64,000 nt of DNA from NCBI RefSeq assembly GCF_024496245.1, contig NZ_CP101740.1, positions 1,797,501-1,861,500 on the forward strand, read 5' to 3'. Positions within the stretch are counted from its first letter, which is position 1. Each line of letters starts with the position of its first letter. This DNA is from Sphingomonas qomolangmaensis (GTDB taxonomy: Bacteria > Pseudomonadota > Alphaproteobacteria > Sphingomonadales > Sphingomonadaceae). A program made the position numbers and the translations under genes. A model generated the notes under the pieces. It saw only the letters and a list, made by a program, of their open reading frames with translations, was not told the origin of the DNA and searched no databases. Of this stretch, positions 30,078-39,999 are shown piece after piece.

Positions 30078-30827
30078 TCAATCGTCGGCGTCGTGGAGGA
30101 CCCGCGCCCAGCACAGGATGGTGACGCTCGCCGCACCCGCGCGCAGGAGCTGCGCGGTGCAGGCATCGGTGGTGGCGCCGCTGGTATAGACGTCGTCGAT
30201 CAGCACCACGTGCCGTCGGGCGATCGTCTCGCGGCGTTCGGGGGGCACTGCAAACGCCCCCGCCACCGCCTTGGCGCGGGCACGGCGGTTCAGGCCCTTG
30301 AGCACCGGGGTCGGCCTTCGCCGCACCAGCGCATCGAGCACCACCGCGACGCCGCGATCACGTCCCAGCGCAACCGCGATCAGCCCCGCCTGGTTGAACC
30401 CCCGCGACCATAGCCGCCGCCGATGCAGCGGCACCGGCACCAACAGTTCGGCGTCGTCGGGCAACAGCCGCAGCATCAGCCGCGCGACGGTGTCGGCGCA
30501 GCCGATCCGCCCGCCATATTTGAGCTTGAGCACCGTACGCCGCGCGACCTCGCCATAAGCGACCGCGGCGCGCACCCCGCTGTGGCGCGGCGGATCGGCG
30601 AGGCACACGCCGCACATCGCCCCCTCGCCGCGATCATGCTCGAACGGCAGCGCGCAGCCCGCGCACCAGGGCGGACCCAGGAAGCGCAGCGTATCCCAGC
30701 AATCGACGCAGAAGCGGTGATCGTCGGCGGTCACCGCGCCGCAGGCAGGACATCGCGGCGGCAGCGCGAGCGACGCGGCACCACGCAACACCTGCAAGGC
30801 GATGGTCGAGGCGGGGCGAAGCAGCAT
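30078..30827 (-). CDS. comF: ComF family phosphoribosyltransferase-like protein
   Basis: A 249-residue protein with an N-terminal double zinc ribbon (CPACG, CVDCW, CAGC, CGVC within the first about 85 residues) and a C-terminal phosphoribosyltransferase-type domain with VVLIDDVYTSGATTDAC. ComF proteins support uptake of DNA in naturally competent bacteria, though many non-competent species carry them. I use ATG 30827, since an earlier frame would overlap the divergent methyltransferase gene's upstream region; 18 more residues are possible. Confidence 0.88.
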   Translation of the reverse strand: MLLRPASTIALQVLRGAASLALPPRCPACGAVTADDHRFCVDCWDTLRFLGPPWCAGCALPFEHDRGEGAMCGVCLADPPRHSGVRAAVAYGEVARRTVLKLKYGGRIGCADTVARLMLRLLPDDAELLVPVPLHRRRLWSRGFNQAGLIAVALGRDRGVAVVLDALVRRRPTPVLKGLNRRARAKAVAGAFAVPPERRETIARRHVVLIDDVYTSGATTDACTAQLLRAGAASVTILCWARVLHDADD

Positions 30828-30870
30828 CGCACCCTTGTCGACTGCGCCCCACGGGGGCACAAGCGCGGCG

Positions 30871-31716
30871 ATGGCGACCACCGAACTTTTCGATCGCGCG
30901 TTGCGCCGCCGCCGCCGCGACCGCGCGCAGCCGGGCTATGCCGCGCATGATTTCCTGCGCGCGGCGATGCTCGACGGGATCGCCGAGCGCCTCGACAGTG
31001 TGACGCGGCCAATGGTCGACATCCTCGACCTCGGCTGTTTCGACGGCGCGTTCGTGCCGCCGCCGGGGTCGCGGGTGATCCGCGCCGATGCAGGGTTCGG
31101 CTTCGCGGCGGCAGCGCGCGGGGTGCAATGCGACGAGGACCGCCTGCCCTTCGCCGATGCGAGCTTCGATTGCGTGGTGAGTGCTGGCGTGCTCGATCAG
31201 GTGAACGACGTGCCGGGCGCGCTGGCGCTGGCACGAAGAGTGCTCAAACCCGACGGGTTGTTCCTCGGCGCTTTCCTGGGCGCAGGATCGCTCGCCACGC
31301 TCAAGCCGGCGTTGCTCGCCGCCGAGCCCGATCGCGCGATCGCGCGGGTGCATCCGCAGATCGACGTGCGGTCGGCGGGCGACCTGATGATGCGCGCGGG
31401 CTTCGCGCTGCCGGTCGCCGATATCGAGACGCTGACGGTGCGCTATTCGGGGCTGGGGCGGCTGCTCGACGATCTGCGCGGCATGGCGGCGACCAACCTG
31501 CTGCGGGGTACCCCGCCGCTGACCCGCGCGGCGCTGGCGGCGGCGGCGCAGGGCTTCGCCGCGCGCGCCGATCCCGACGGGCGGACCCCCGAGCGCTTCC
31601 AGATCGTGTTCCTGACCGGCTGGGCACCCGATCCGTCGCAGCCCAAGCCCGCGAAGCGCGGCAGTGCGACGGCGTCGCTCGCAGCGGCGTTGAAGGAGGG
31701 TGGCTCCGCTTCCTGA
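30871..31716 (+). CDS. SAM-dependent methyltransferase, BioC/NDUFAF5-like
   Basis: A 281-residue class I methyltransferase: motif I is VDILDLGCFDGAF and the acidic post-motif RADAG, followed by DEDRLPFADASFDCVVSAGV, the usual motif II region. The protein resembles the NDUFAF5/BioC branch, which includes a complex I assembly factor and the malonyl-ACP methyltransferase of biotin synthesis; sequence alone does not say which. ATG 30871 starts [19 protein letters not shown], the typical opening of the NDUFAF5 group. It diverges from comF. Confidence 0.8.
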   Translation: MATTELFDRALRRRRRDRAQPGYAAHDFLRAAMLDGIAERLDSVTRPMVDILDLGCFDGAFVPPPGSRVIRADAGFGFAAAARGVQCDEDRLPFADASFDCVVSAGVLDQVNDVPGALALARRVLKPDGLFLGAFLGAGSLATLKPALLAAEPDRAIARVHPQIDVRSAGDLMMRAGFALPVADIETLTVRYSGLGRLLDDLRGMAATNLLRGTPPLTRAALAAAAQGFAARADPDGRTPERFQIVFLTGWAPDPSQPKPAKRGSATASLAAALKEGGSAS

Positions 31717-31732
31717 CGCGCGAGGGGAGACC

Positions 31733-32158
31733 TCAGACCAGGGCTTCGAGCAACCCGATCAGCGGCTTGTCCGCCGGCGGCATTTCCATGCGGTGCAACT
31801 CGAGCGGACGCACCCAGCGCAGCCCACTGGCGTGCCGCGCTTCGAGCACGCCCCCCCATTTGCGGCAGGCGTAAAGCAGCAGCAGCAGATGCCGATCGCC
31901 CAGCGGTTCGCTCGCGAACACTGCCGGCGCCAGACACGCCTGTTCGACGTCGATCCCCAGTTCTTCGTGCAATTCGCGAATCAGTGCTGCCTCGGGGGTC
32001 TCGCCGGCTTCGATCTTGCCGCCGGGAAATTCCCACAGCCCCGCCATCGACCCGCCCGGTGGCCGCTGCTGCACCAGTACGCGGCCTTCGAGATCGATCA
32101 AGGCGGCGGCGACCACGAGCAAAGGCGACGTCGGAGGAGAAGAAATCGGTGCGAGCAA
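31733..32158 (-). CDS. mutT: (Deoxy)nucleoside triphosphate pyrophosphohydrolase, MutT-type
   Basis: A 141-residue Nudix hydrolase. The Nudix box GKIEAGETPEAALIRELHEE (about 48-67) is complete, and WEFPGGK before it is typical of 8-oxo-dGTP-degrading MutT. It clears oxidised nucleotides from the pool. The start is TTG at 32158, eight bases after an AGAGG site; no ATG lies nearby. It converges with the methyltransferase gene and diverges from the first Flp pilin gene. Confidence 0.88.
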   Translation of the reverse strand: MLAPISSPPTSPLLVVAAALIDLEGRVLVQQRPPGGSMAGLWEFPGGKIEAGETPEAALIRELHEELGIDVEQACLAPAVFASEPLGDRHLLLLLYACRKWGGVLEARHASGLRWVRPLELHRMEMPPADKPLIGLLEALV

Positions 32159-32211
32159 TATTTTTACCTCTGCTGGCGTAAACGGGACGCCACGGATCGA
32201 GAGCGGAGCAT

Positions 32212-32409
32212 ATGCGGCGAATTCTTCATGTGGCCAAGCGCCTCTTCGACGACCGGCGCGGCGCTACCGCGGTGGAATACGGGCTGATTCTCGCGCTGGT
32301 GTTCCTGGCGATCGTCGGTGCGATCGCGGGCGTGGCCGATGCAACGATCACCATGTGGGACGGGGTGAGCACCGATGTCGAAGATGCGACGAGCGGCCAG
32401 GCCGAATAG
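32212..32409 (+). CDS. Flp-type (type IVb) pilin
   Basis: A 65-residue pre-pilin with a basic leader (MRRILHVAKRLFDDRRG), the processing site G17|A18 and the conserved Glu-Tyr at 22-23 in ATAVEYGLILAL, followed by a hydrophobic helix. After cleavage it would be a component of tight-adherence (Tad) pili. Its tail is acidic (STDVEDATSGQAE) and differs from the second pilin nearby. No tad assembly genes are in the window. Confidence 0.88.
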   Translation: MRRILHVAKRLFDDRRGATAVEYGLILALVFLAIVGAIAGVADATITMWDGVSTDVEDATSGQAE

Positions 32410-32460
32410 TCGGAACCGCGGAGCTCGTCTTAAACCATTTCTCAACCGTAGCGGCGCTAT

Positions 32461-32480
32461 CCCCGCCAGGCTGGCCGGGG
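32461..32480. other. Hairpin between the two pilin genes
   Basis: CCCCGCCAGGCTGGCCGGGG folds into a GC-rich stem with one bulged base and a two- to four-base loop. It lies 50 bases after the first pilin stop and 50 bases before the second pilin start. It has no T-run directly behind it, so it may be an mRNA stability or partial termination structure. Confidence 0.4.
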
Positions 32481-32529
32481 CTCCCCGAACAGCCGGGTAT
32501 TTTGAAGCTCTTACAAGATGGAGACCGGC

Positions 32530-32706
32530 ATGAAGACGATTCGCAAGATTTTCACGAACAACAAGGGCGCCACCGCCATCGAATACGGCCTGATCGCCGC
32601 CCTGATCGCCGTCGCGGCGATCGCAGCGATGCAGGGTCTGGGCACCAGCCTGAACAAGACCTTCAACGAAGTGTCGACCAAGATGACGCCGCCGGCTGCT
32701 CCCTAA
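32530..32706 (+). CDS. Flp-type (type IVb) pilin, second copy
   Basis: A 58-residue pre-pilin: leader MKTIRKIFTNNKG, processing after Gly13, conserved Glu18-Tyr19 in ATAIEYGLIAAL, then a hydrophobic helix and the typical tail SLNKTFNEVSTKM. ATG 32530 is preferred over one at 32518 because GGAG at 32520-32523 is correctly spaced for it. It is closer to canonical major Flp pilins than the first copy. A strong terminator follows. Confidence 0.9.
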   Translation: MKTIRKIFTNNKGATAIEYGLIAALIAVAAIAAMQGLGTSLNKTFNEVSTKMTPPAAP

Positions 32707-32732
32707 ACCTAACTTGGGCATATGAGAAAAGG

Positions 32733-32766
32733 GCGGTGGAACTTCGGATCCGCCGCTCTTTTTTTA
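32733..32766 (+). terminator. Intrinsic terminator after the second pilin gene
   Basis: The stem GCGGTGGA (32733-32740) pairs with TCCGCCGC (32749-32756), with one G-T pair and an eight-base loop, and is followed by TCTTTTTTTT. This is a textbook rho-independent terminator. The T-run reaches the stop codon of accA on the other strand. Confidence 0.88.
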
Positions 32767-33711
32767 TCCCCGACCCATCTTCAAAAACTTCTCGCGCCTC
32801 GCCTTGCGCAGCGCATCGGGCGTCTTGCCCTCGAGTTGACCCAGCTCCTTCTCGATCGCGTCGCCCAGCGACACGATCGCCGCGCCGGGATCGCGGTGCG
32901 CGCCGCCCAGCGGCTCGGGGATCACCCGGTCGATCACCCCCAGCGCCATCAGATCCTGCGCGGTGACCTTCATCGCCTCCGCCGCATCGGCCGCGCGGTC
33001 GGCGGTACGCCACAGGATCGAGGCACAGCCCTCGGGCGAGATCACCGAATAGACCGCGTGCTCGAACATCAGCACGCTATTGCCCGTCGCAAGCGCCACC
33101 GCGCCGCCCGATCCGCCCTCGCCGACGATCGCCGACACTACCGGCACGCCCAGGTTCAGCAGCTGCTCGGTCGAGCGCGCGATCGCCTCGGCCTGGCCGC
33201 GCTCCTCGGCCTGCACCCCGGGGAACGCGCCCGAGGTATCGACCAGCGTCACCACCGGCAGCCCGAATCGGTCGGCCAGCTGCATCAGCCGGATCGCCTT
33301 GCGATAGCCCTCGGGCTTGCCCATGCCGAAATTGTGGCGCAGCCGGCTGGCGGTGTCGTCACCCTTTTCATGGCCGAGCACCATCACCCGCTGCCCGCGA
33401 AACTTGCCGAAGCCGCCGATGATCGCCTGATCGTCGGCAAAGGCGCGGTCGCCCCCCAGCGGCATGAAATCGTCGATCAGCGCGGCGACATAATGCTTGA
33501 AATGGGGCCGCTCGGGGTGGCGCGCGACCTGCGTCTTCTGCCACGGGGTCAGGCGCGCATAGGTCTCGCGCAGCATCCGGTCGGACTTGACCTGGATGCG
33601 CTTGACCTCGGCATCGATGTCGAGCTCGCCGCCCGCCGCGGTTTCGCGCAATTCGTCGATCCTGCCCTGCAGTTCGGCGATCGGTTTTTCGAAGTCTAGG
33701 AAGCTTGCCAT
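32764..33711 (-). CDS. accA: Acetyl-CoA carboxylase carboxyltransferase, alpha subunit
   Basis: A 315-residue protein with the AccA opening [36 protein letters not shown] stretch ([20 protein letters not shown]) and the core [20 protein letters not shown] and [17 protein letters not shown]. With AccD it transfers CO2 from biotin to acetyl-CoA, the first committed step of fatty acid synthesis. ATG 33711. It follows xerD by 13 bases on the same strand, an order seen in other alphaproteobacteria. Confidence 0.95.
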   Translation of the reverse strand: MASFLDFEKPIAELQGRIDELRETAAGGELDIDAEVKRIQVKSDRMLRETYARLTPWQKTQVARHPERPHFKHYVAALIDDFMPLGGDRAFADDQAIIGGFGKFRGQRVMVLGHEKGDDTASRLRHNFGMGKPEGYRKAIRLMQLADRFGLPVVTLVDTSGAFPGVQAEERGQAEAIARSTEQLLNLGVPVVSAIVGEGGSGGAVALATGNSVLMFEHAVYSVISPEGCASILWRTADRAADAAEAMKVTAQDLMALGVIDRVIPEPLGGAHRDPGAAIVSLGDAIEKELGQLEGKTPDALRKARREKFLKMGRG

Positions 33712-33724
33712 GTGGCCGCTGCGG

Positions 33725-34648
33725 TTACGTGCGCCGCGCCGCCGCGTCAACGAGCGGATGGCGTTCGTTGACTAGCGCGACCAGGCGGCTGGCGTCGACA
33801 TGGGTGTAGATTTCGGTGGTCGCGATGTCGGCATGCCCCAGCATCGCCTGCAGCGCGCGCAGGTCGGCGCCGCCCGACAGCAGATGCGTCGCGAAGGCGT
33901 GGCGCAGCACGTGCGGGCTGACCCGATCGGGCGGGATGCCCGCCTCGGCGGCCAGCGCCTTGAGCAATTGGTACAAACGGATCCGCGTCAGATGCCCGGT
34001 ACGCGAGGGGAACAAAAACGCGCGGTCGGCGGGCACCTGCGCACGCCAGACCGCGACCGCGGCGCGCGCGCGATCCGAGATCGGCACCATCCGTTCGCGC
34101 CCGCCCTTGCCCTTGAGGATGCACCAGGGCCGATCGGGCGAGATCGCACCGCGCGTGAGCGACACGAGCTCGGTCGCGCGCAGTCCCGACCCATAGAGCA
34201 GCTCGACCAGCGCCGACAGCCGCAGGTCGTTGGGGTCGGCGGGTACCCGCGCGATCCGGTCGGCGATCGCGGCGAACAGCCGGTCGACATCGGCGATCGA
34301 CAGCGTTTTGGGCAAGGATCGCGCGGCGCCGGGCCGCGGCAACGCATCCGACGGATCATCGGTGCGGAAGCCCTCGTCGGCCAGGAAGCCGAAGAACCGC
34401 CGCAGCGCCGCCGCCTTGCGCGCGACGCTGCTGCGCGCGAGCGGCATCCATTGCTCGGCCACCGATTGCAGCGCCGCCGCGTCGGCCAGCGCGAGCCCGC
34501 CGCGCAGATGCTCCGACGCCAGCCGCAAATCGGTTTCATACGCCGCCAGCGTATTGCGCGCCGCGCCGGCTTCGGCCGACATCATCTCGAGGAACCGCTC
34601 GATCAGCGCACGATCCTCGCTCGGCGCGCGATCGGCGGCCTCGGTCAA
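33725..34648 (-). CDS. xerD: Site-specific tyrosine recombinase, XerD-like
   Basis: A 307-residue recombinase with the full catalytic set Arg157 (GSGLRATE), Lys181 (LKGKGGRER), His246 and Arg249 ([14 protein letters not shown]), His272 (MLGHADI) and Tyr281 (TEIYTHVD). XerCD resolves chromosome dimers at dif. The gene begins with TTG at 34648, overlapping the stop of the upstream gene by 4 bases (TTGA). Context next to accA and aroK-aroB is that of xerD, not xerC, in related bacteria, so I prefer xerD. No sign of phage or island genes around it. Confidence 0.85.
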   Translation of the reverse strand: MTEAADRAPSEDRALIERFLEMMSAEAGAARNTLAAYETDLRLASEHLRGGLALADAAALQSVAEQWMPLARSSVARKAAALRRFFGFLADEGFRTDDPSDALPRPGAARSLPKTLSIADVDRLFAAIADRIARVPADPNDLRLSALVELLYGSGLRATELVSLTRGAISPDRPWCILKGKGGRERMVPISDRARAAVAVWRAQVPADRAFLFPSRTGHLTRIRLYQLLKALAAEAGIPPDRVSPHVLRHAFATHLLSGGADLRALQAMLGHADIATTEIYTHVDASRLVALVNERHPLVDAAARRT

Positions 34649-36435
34649 GCGCGCGCGATCGCCTCGGCGGCGATCATCCGCGCTTCGCCCTCGAGCCCGA
34701 CGGCGGTCAGCGCGGCGGTGATGTGGAACAGCGCGGCGGGCGACACCGCCGACCACTGCGTCGTCTGCATCCCCAACCCCGCCAGCACCAGCACCGTCGC
34801 CGGCTGGCGGTTGCGCGCCGCCTGCGCGATCGCGCGCGTCCAGGCATTCTGGTCGCCGATCCGCACTTCGAACGACTGCGCCAGACCTTCGACGACGTCG
34901 TCGGCGACGCGCCCGGTGCCCGCCATGCCGGCGAAGAACAGCTGCGCCTTTCGGGGGCTGGCACTGCCGCGATAGGCCAATATGTTGCTTGCCGTCAGCG
35001 GCTGGCGGGCATCGGGATCCGAAAGCAGGATCATCGCCCACGCGTCCGATCCCGCCGGCGCCACCTCGCCCCAGCGCGCCGCGGGCCGGTCGAGCCCCGC
35101 GCTCAGCATCGAGGCGACCAGCGAATCGGCGGCGTCGACCTGCTCGGCCGCAGGAACGATCAGCGTCGCCGCGCGTGCGGTGAGGATGTGCCGCGCATGG
35201 CGGACCCGCGCATCGCCGGGCTCGCTCCACAGCCGGCGCATCACCTCGATCCGCTCGCTGGCGGTGCCCGCGGTGTAGGCCGAGCGCAGGTCGCGCGCGA
35301 TCGCGGTGTCGGCGCTCGATGCCTCGTCCGACGCTTCGGCAGCGCCCCACAGATCGACCAACGCGGCGTTCGACAAAACCCCCCAGCTCGCCCCCAGCTC
35401 GGCGGCGCGCAGCCGCGTCTGCGGTGCCAGCGCGGGCGACAATGCCTGCCACGACCGGACATGTGGCCCCACCGTCTGGATCAGCTCGTCGGGTATCGCG
35501 ACCCCGGTCGCCATCGCCAGCCCGTAATGCCAGGCGGTGAGCTGCTGGACGTCGTCCCACTCGATCGTCACCGCGCGGCGGCCTTGCGCGCCTGCCCCCA
35601 CCACCTTTTCGGCGAGCAGCAAATTGGTGCCGTTGGCGACGCGCGCGCGGCGTGCGGCGTCGATGATCTGGCCCGCGCGGCGCGGTTCGCCCGCAAGCCC
35701 CGCGCACATTGCCTCGACCAGCTCCCAGCCCGCTTCGTTGGTGGTCGGCCGAGCAAAGGGTTCGAGCGGACACAAGCCCCCCGGATCGCCCGCCGCGAGC
35801 GCCGCCTGCATCGCGACCTGGTATAATTTGGGGGTGTAGTTCTGGGTATCGACGCCCTGGACGACGCTGCGCGCGGCCATCGCCTCGCCCATCCGGATCA
35901 GCAGCCACGCGCGCTCGGCGGCGAAATCGGCACCATTCACCCGCGCCGGCGTGTCGAGCTGCGACAATAGCATCCGCCGCAGCGCGATCGACAGCCAGCG
36001 CGACGCGATCGGCGCCTCGATCCGCCGCATCAGGCCTTCGAGATACACGCCATCGGCATCGCCGAACGCATCGGGCGCAAGCCCGCCATTCTCCATCCCG
36101 ATCCGCCCCACCCGCGCGGTCGAGCGCCGTGCATATACCGGCAGCTCATATTCGAGCAGCTCGGCGGCGGTCAGCGGCGTCGGGGTCGGCGTGGGGGTCG
36201 GCGATGGCGTCGGCGTCGGGCTTGGCATCGGCCCCGGCAGCGGCTGGACCATCGGCGACGGCACCGTGCCCGTCGGACGCGGTCCGGGCGCGGGCGCCGG
36301 GGCAGGCGCTACCGGATCGCCGAACCCCGGCGGCAGCAGCGATTCGGGCGCGTCACGATCCTGCGCGGAGAGCACTCCCCCCGCGAGCAGCACCGCCAGC
36401 GCGCCAGCGGCGACGCTAGTTCGAGAGATTTTCAA
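34645..36435 (-). CDS. Secreted, uncharacterised 596-residue protein with Pro/Thr-rich linker
   Basis: Signal peptide at 1-24 (MKISRTSVAAGALAVLLAGG then VLSAQ), followed by a low-complexity linker of Pro, Ala, Thr and Ser (about 36-92, with a run of PTPTP repeats). The remaining 500 residues are alanine-rich and helical, resembling an alpha-solenoid of the tetratricopeptide kind, without any catalytic motif I can name. Start is TTG at 36435, overlapping the end of the small membrane-protein gene by 20 bases. Being in one string with xerD and accA suggests conserved co-transcription; function unknown. Confidence 0.75.
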   Translation of the reverse strand: MKISRTSVAAGALAVLLAGGVLSAQDRDAPESLLPPGFGDPVAPAPAPAPGPRPTGTVPSPMVQPLPGPMPSPTPTPSPTPTPTPTPLTAAELLEYELPVYARRSTARVGRIGMENGGLAPDAFGDADGVYLEGLMRRIEAPIASRWLSIALRRMLLSQLDTPARVNGADFAAERAWLLIRMGEAMAARSVVQGVDTQNYTPKLYQVAMQAALAAGDPGGLCPLEPFARPTTNEAGWELVEAMCAGLAGEPRRAGQIIDAARRARVANGTNLLLAEKVVGAGAQGRRAVTIEWDDVQQLTAWHYGLAMATGVAIPDELIQTVGPHVRSWQALSPALAPQTRLRAAELGASWGVLSNAALVDLWGAAEASDEASSADTAIARDLRSAYTAGTASERIEVMRRLWSEPGDARVRHARHILTARAATLIVPAAEQVDAADSLVASMLSAGLDRPAARWGEVAPAGSDAWAMILLSDPDARQPLTASNILAYRGSASPRKAQLFFAGMAGTGRVADDVVEGLAQSFEVRIGDQNAWTRAIAQAARNRQPATVLVLAGLGMQTTQWSAVSPAALFHITAALTAVGLEGEARMIAAEAIARA

Positions 36436-36553
36436 GCGGCACCACCTTTTCGACCGTGACCGGCGCCTTAGTGGCGTCGCGACCCGACAGGTAGAACAGC
36501 CCGCCGACCAGCAGGACGATGACGACGACGAGAATCACAAGCGAACGGGACAT
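36416..36553 (-). CDS. Small single-pass membrane protein (45 residues)
   Basis: MSRSLVILVVVIVLLVGGLF is an N-terminal membrane helix, followed by a short tail (YLSGRDATKAPVTVEKVVP). The coding sequence starts at ATG 36553 and overlaps the next gene by 20 bases. No family recognised; small membrane proteins ahead of the secreted protein gene could be partners. It diverges from aroK across 117 bases. Confidence 0.65.
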   Translation of the reverse strand: MSRSLVILVVVIVLLVGGLFYLSGRDATKAPVTVEKVVPLENLSN

Positions 36554-36670
36554 GCGGGGGTTCGAAACCTTCGTTGGGCGACTGCATTGGCAGATAGCAA
36601 GCGCGTCTTGGCAAATAGGACGCGCCGCCTTTTGCCCGACACGCCCCCTGGCTGTATAGCCCCGGCGACC

Positions 36671-37210
36671 ATGCTGCAAACCCATCCCCCCGCATCCGCG
36701 ACGAATGACCGCGCCATCGTCCTTGTCGGGCTGATGGGGGCGGGCAAATCGACCGTCGGCCGCCGGCTCGCCGCGCGGCTGCATTTGCCCTTCGTCGATG
36801 CCGATACCGAGATCGAGGTTGCCGCGGGCATGTCGGTGAGCGATATTTTCGAGCGTTTCGGCGAGGATCATTTCCGCGACGGCGAACGCCGCGTGATCGC
36901 GCGGCTGATCGACGGCACGCGCAAGGTGATCGCCACCGGCGGCGGCGCCTTCGTCAATCCCGAGACGCGCGCGCTGATCCTCGACCAGGCGCTGGCGATC
37001 TGGCTCGACGCCGAGCCGCAGGTGCTCGCCGAACGCGTTCGCCGCCGCGACACCCGCCCGTTGCTGCGCGGGCGCGATCCGTACGTGGTGCTCGCCGAGC
37101 TGGCGGCGGTGCGGAACCCGTTTTACGCGCTCGCGCCGCTGCGCGTGACCAGCTACGACGCGCCGCACGAAACCACGGTGAATGCGATATTGGAGGCCAT
37201 CGGGCGATGA
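36671..37210 (+). CDS. aroK: Shikimate kinase
   Basis: A 179-residue P-loop kinase with Walker A GLMGAGKS (20-27), the shikimate-binding DADTEIE and ATGGGAF stretches and the lid RRDTRPLLRG. It phosphorylates shikimate on the way to chorismate. ATG 36671 is the only good start after the divergent promoter gap. The stop overlaps the aroB start (ATGA). Confidence 0.95.
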   Translation: MLQTHPPASATNDRAIVLVGLMGAGKSTVGRRLAARLHLPFVDADTEIEVAAGMSVSDIFERFGEDHFRDGERRVIARLIDGTRKVIATGGGAFVNPETRALILDQALAIWLDAEPQVLAERVRRRDTRPLLRGRDPYVVLAELAAVRNPFYALAPLRVTSYDAPHETTVNAILEAIGR

Positions 37211-38312
37211 CGACGATCAAGGTGGCGCTGGCCGAACGCGGCTATGATGTGCGGATCGCGGCGGGGCTGCTCGCGCGTGCTGGCGAAGCGCTCGCGCCGC
37301 TGGCGCGCGGCCGCGCGATGGCGATCGTCACCGACGAGAATCTCGCCCCGCATCTGGCCACCTTGCGCGCCAGCCTCGACGCCGCCGGGATTGCCAGCCA
37401 CCCGATCATCCTGCCGCCGGGCGAGGGCACCAAGAGCTGGGCGATGCTCGCCGAGCTGACCGACCGGTTGCTCGCGCTCGGCATCGAGCGATCGGATCAT
37501 GTCATCGCGCTTGGCGGCGGGGTGATCGGCGATCTGGTGGGCTTTGCCTGTGCGATCCTGAAGCGCGGCTGCCAGTTCGTGCAGATCCCCACCTCGCTGC
37601 TCGCGCAGGTCGATTCGTCGGTCGGCGGCAAGACCGCGATCAACACGTCGGCGGGCAAGAACCTGGTCGGCGCGTTCCACCAGCCCGCCCTGGTGCTGAT
37701 CGACCCCACCGTGCTCGACACGCTGCCGCCGCGCCAGGTGCGCGCCGGCTATGCCGAGATCGTCAAATACGGCCTGATCGACGACGCCGATTTCTTCGCC
37801 TGGTGCGAGGCCAACGGGGCGGCGCTGATCGCCGGCGACCCCGCCGCGCGGCTCCACGCGATCGCCCATGCGGTCGCCGCCAAGGCGCGGATCGTCGCCG
37901 AGGACGAGCGCGAGACCACCGGCAAGCGCGCGCTGCTCAACCTCGGCCACACCTTCGGCCATGCGCTCGAGGCCGAAACCGGCTTTTCCGACCGGCTGCT
38001 CCACGGCGAAGGCGTCGCGGCGGGCATGGCGCTAGCCTTCGGCTTTTCCGCCGCGCACGGCATCGCGCCGCAAGCCGATGCCGACCGGGTGGCCGCGCAT
38101 CTGCGCACGGTAGGCCTGCCCGATGGCCTTGGCAGCGCGCAGGTCGATGCCGACGGCGCGCGGCTGGTCGACCATATGGCGCACGACAAGAAGATGGCGG
38201 GCGGCACCCTCCCCTTCCTGCTCGCGCGCGGGATCGGCCGGACCTATCTCGACCGGAATGTGGACCTGACCGACGTCGCCGCGTTCCTGAACGCCCAGCG
38301 CGTCCCCGCCTG

Positions 38313-38313
<1 letters not shown>
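37207..38313 (+). CDS. aroB: 3-dehydroquinate synthase
   Basis: A 368-residue enzyme of the shikimate pathway that cyclises DAHP to 3-dehydroquinate using NAD and zinc. Diagnostic stretches are [40 protein letters not shown] (substrate and NAD binding), EIVKYGLI and [12 protein letters not shown] with the zinc-binding His and a later HGEGVA. Translation is coupled to aroK (ATGA at its start) and to the DUF2256 gene at its end (TGATG). Confidence 0.96.
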
Positions 38314-38487
<174 letters not shown>

Positions 38488-38495
<8 letters not shown>

Positions 38496-39984
38496 GATGG
38501 CCGCCAAGCCCCTCGTGATCGCGCGCAGGGGCTCGACCGGTCTGGCCATCGGCTTCGCGCTGCTCCTGCTGGCCGGATGCGACCGCAATCGCGGGCAGCC
38601 ACCGCGCGCCAATGACGCCATCGTCATCGAACCACAGCCCTCGATCCTCGCCGTCCCGGTCGAGGCCGAACTCGGCAATCTCGCGCGGCTGATCGAAGGC
38701 GAGGTGCCGGCCCAGCTTTGGCGGATCGACAAGCCCGGCCAGACCTGCATCGCCAGCAAGCGCGTCGACCTGGGCATCGCCACCGTCAAGACCCCCGCGA
38801 TCAAATGCCGCATCGTCGGATCGGTCACGCGCGGAAGGGTCTCGCTCGCCGGCAAGGGCGAGGATATCGAGATCACGATACCCTTGCGTGCAGTAGTGAG
38901 CGCCGAGGATATCGGCGGGGTGCTCAAGCGCGAGCCCGCTACCGCCGACGCCGTCGTCACCGCGCGCGTGCAGATAACCTTCGCGCACGATTGGACGCCG
39001 CGCACCACCATGCGCATCGCCTATGACTGGACCGACACGCCGCATATCGAGTTTCTGGGCCAGCGCATCGATTTCACCGCGCAGGCAGAGCGCCAGCTCG
39101 CGCCGATCCTGGCGCGGCTCGAACGCAACCTGCCCGCCGAGTTGGGCAAGCTGGGGTTGCGCGACGCGATTGCCGGCGCCTGGACCGCCGCCTTCACCAC
39201 CATCTCGCTCAACCGCGAAAATCCGGCGGCGTGGATGCGGATCGCGCCGCGCGAATTACGCTATGGCGGCTATACGATCGCCAACGGCCGATTGCGGTTG
39301 AACCTGGGCCTGCGCGCGATCACCGAGACGCATATCGGCAACCGCCCGCCGCCCCCCGAACCAACGCCGCTGCCGCCGATGCAGCCGGTTGCCACGCCGG
39401 TCGGTCGGCTTGCCTTCTTCATTCCGGTAATTGCCGACTATCGCGTGCTCGAACCCGTGCTCATGAAAGCGCTGCGTCGGCGATCCGCCCGGCCGTTCGA
39501 CATTCCAGGGCTGGACCCGGTGCGCGCGCGGTTCGAAAAGGTGGAGATATACGGGACGACCAATGGACGAATCGCGGTCGGCTTGACCTTCACCGCGCTC
39601 GAAGCGGGCGACACCAAGCCCACCCACGGCACCGTCTGGATGACCGGAAAGCCCGTCACCCGTCCCGATTCGCGCGCGATCGGCTTCGAAGACTTCGCGG
39701 TCAGCGGCACCACCGACATGACGGGCGGCGATCTGATACTCGACCTGATCAACGCGCCGGGGGTCGCGCCGATGATCGCGGGCCTGCTGGCGCAGAATTC
39801 CGAGCGCGATTACGCCAAATTGATCGGCAAGGTCGATCGCGCGATCGCCAACCAGCGACAGGACCGGGTGATCGTCCGCGCCGATCTCGAACGGACGCGT
39901 ACCGGTCAACTGCGGGCGGCCGGCCAGGGCCTGTACCTGCCGGTCTGGGCCGAGGGCACCGCCTCGATCACCGTGACGCCCTAG
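38488..39984 (+). CDS. DUF4403 family lipoprotein
   Basis: A 498-residue protein with a lipoprotein signal: hydrophobic segment [14 protein letters not shown] with the lipobox cysteine at 31. The rest is the DUF4403 fold, I think a tandem of SMP/TULIP-like lipid-binding domains, based on the pattern of FGLRI- and LGLRAI-type beta strands and the C-terminal [13 protein letters not shown]. It would be anchored in the envelope. Start ATG 38488 overlaps the DUF2256 stop by 8 bases. It ends the aroK operon, converging with the DUF423 gene. Confidence 0.75.
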
Positions 39985-39999
39985 GCTTGGGCGGGCGCC

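Noticed and set aside
33725..34648. XerD-like recombinase as an integrase of a mobile element.
   Set aside because: Catalytic residues and length fit XerC/D and the neighbours are accA and aro genes, with no element genes or flanking repeats.
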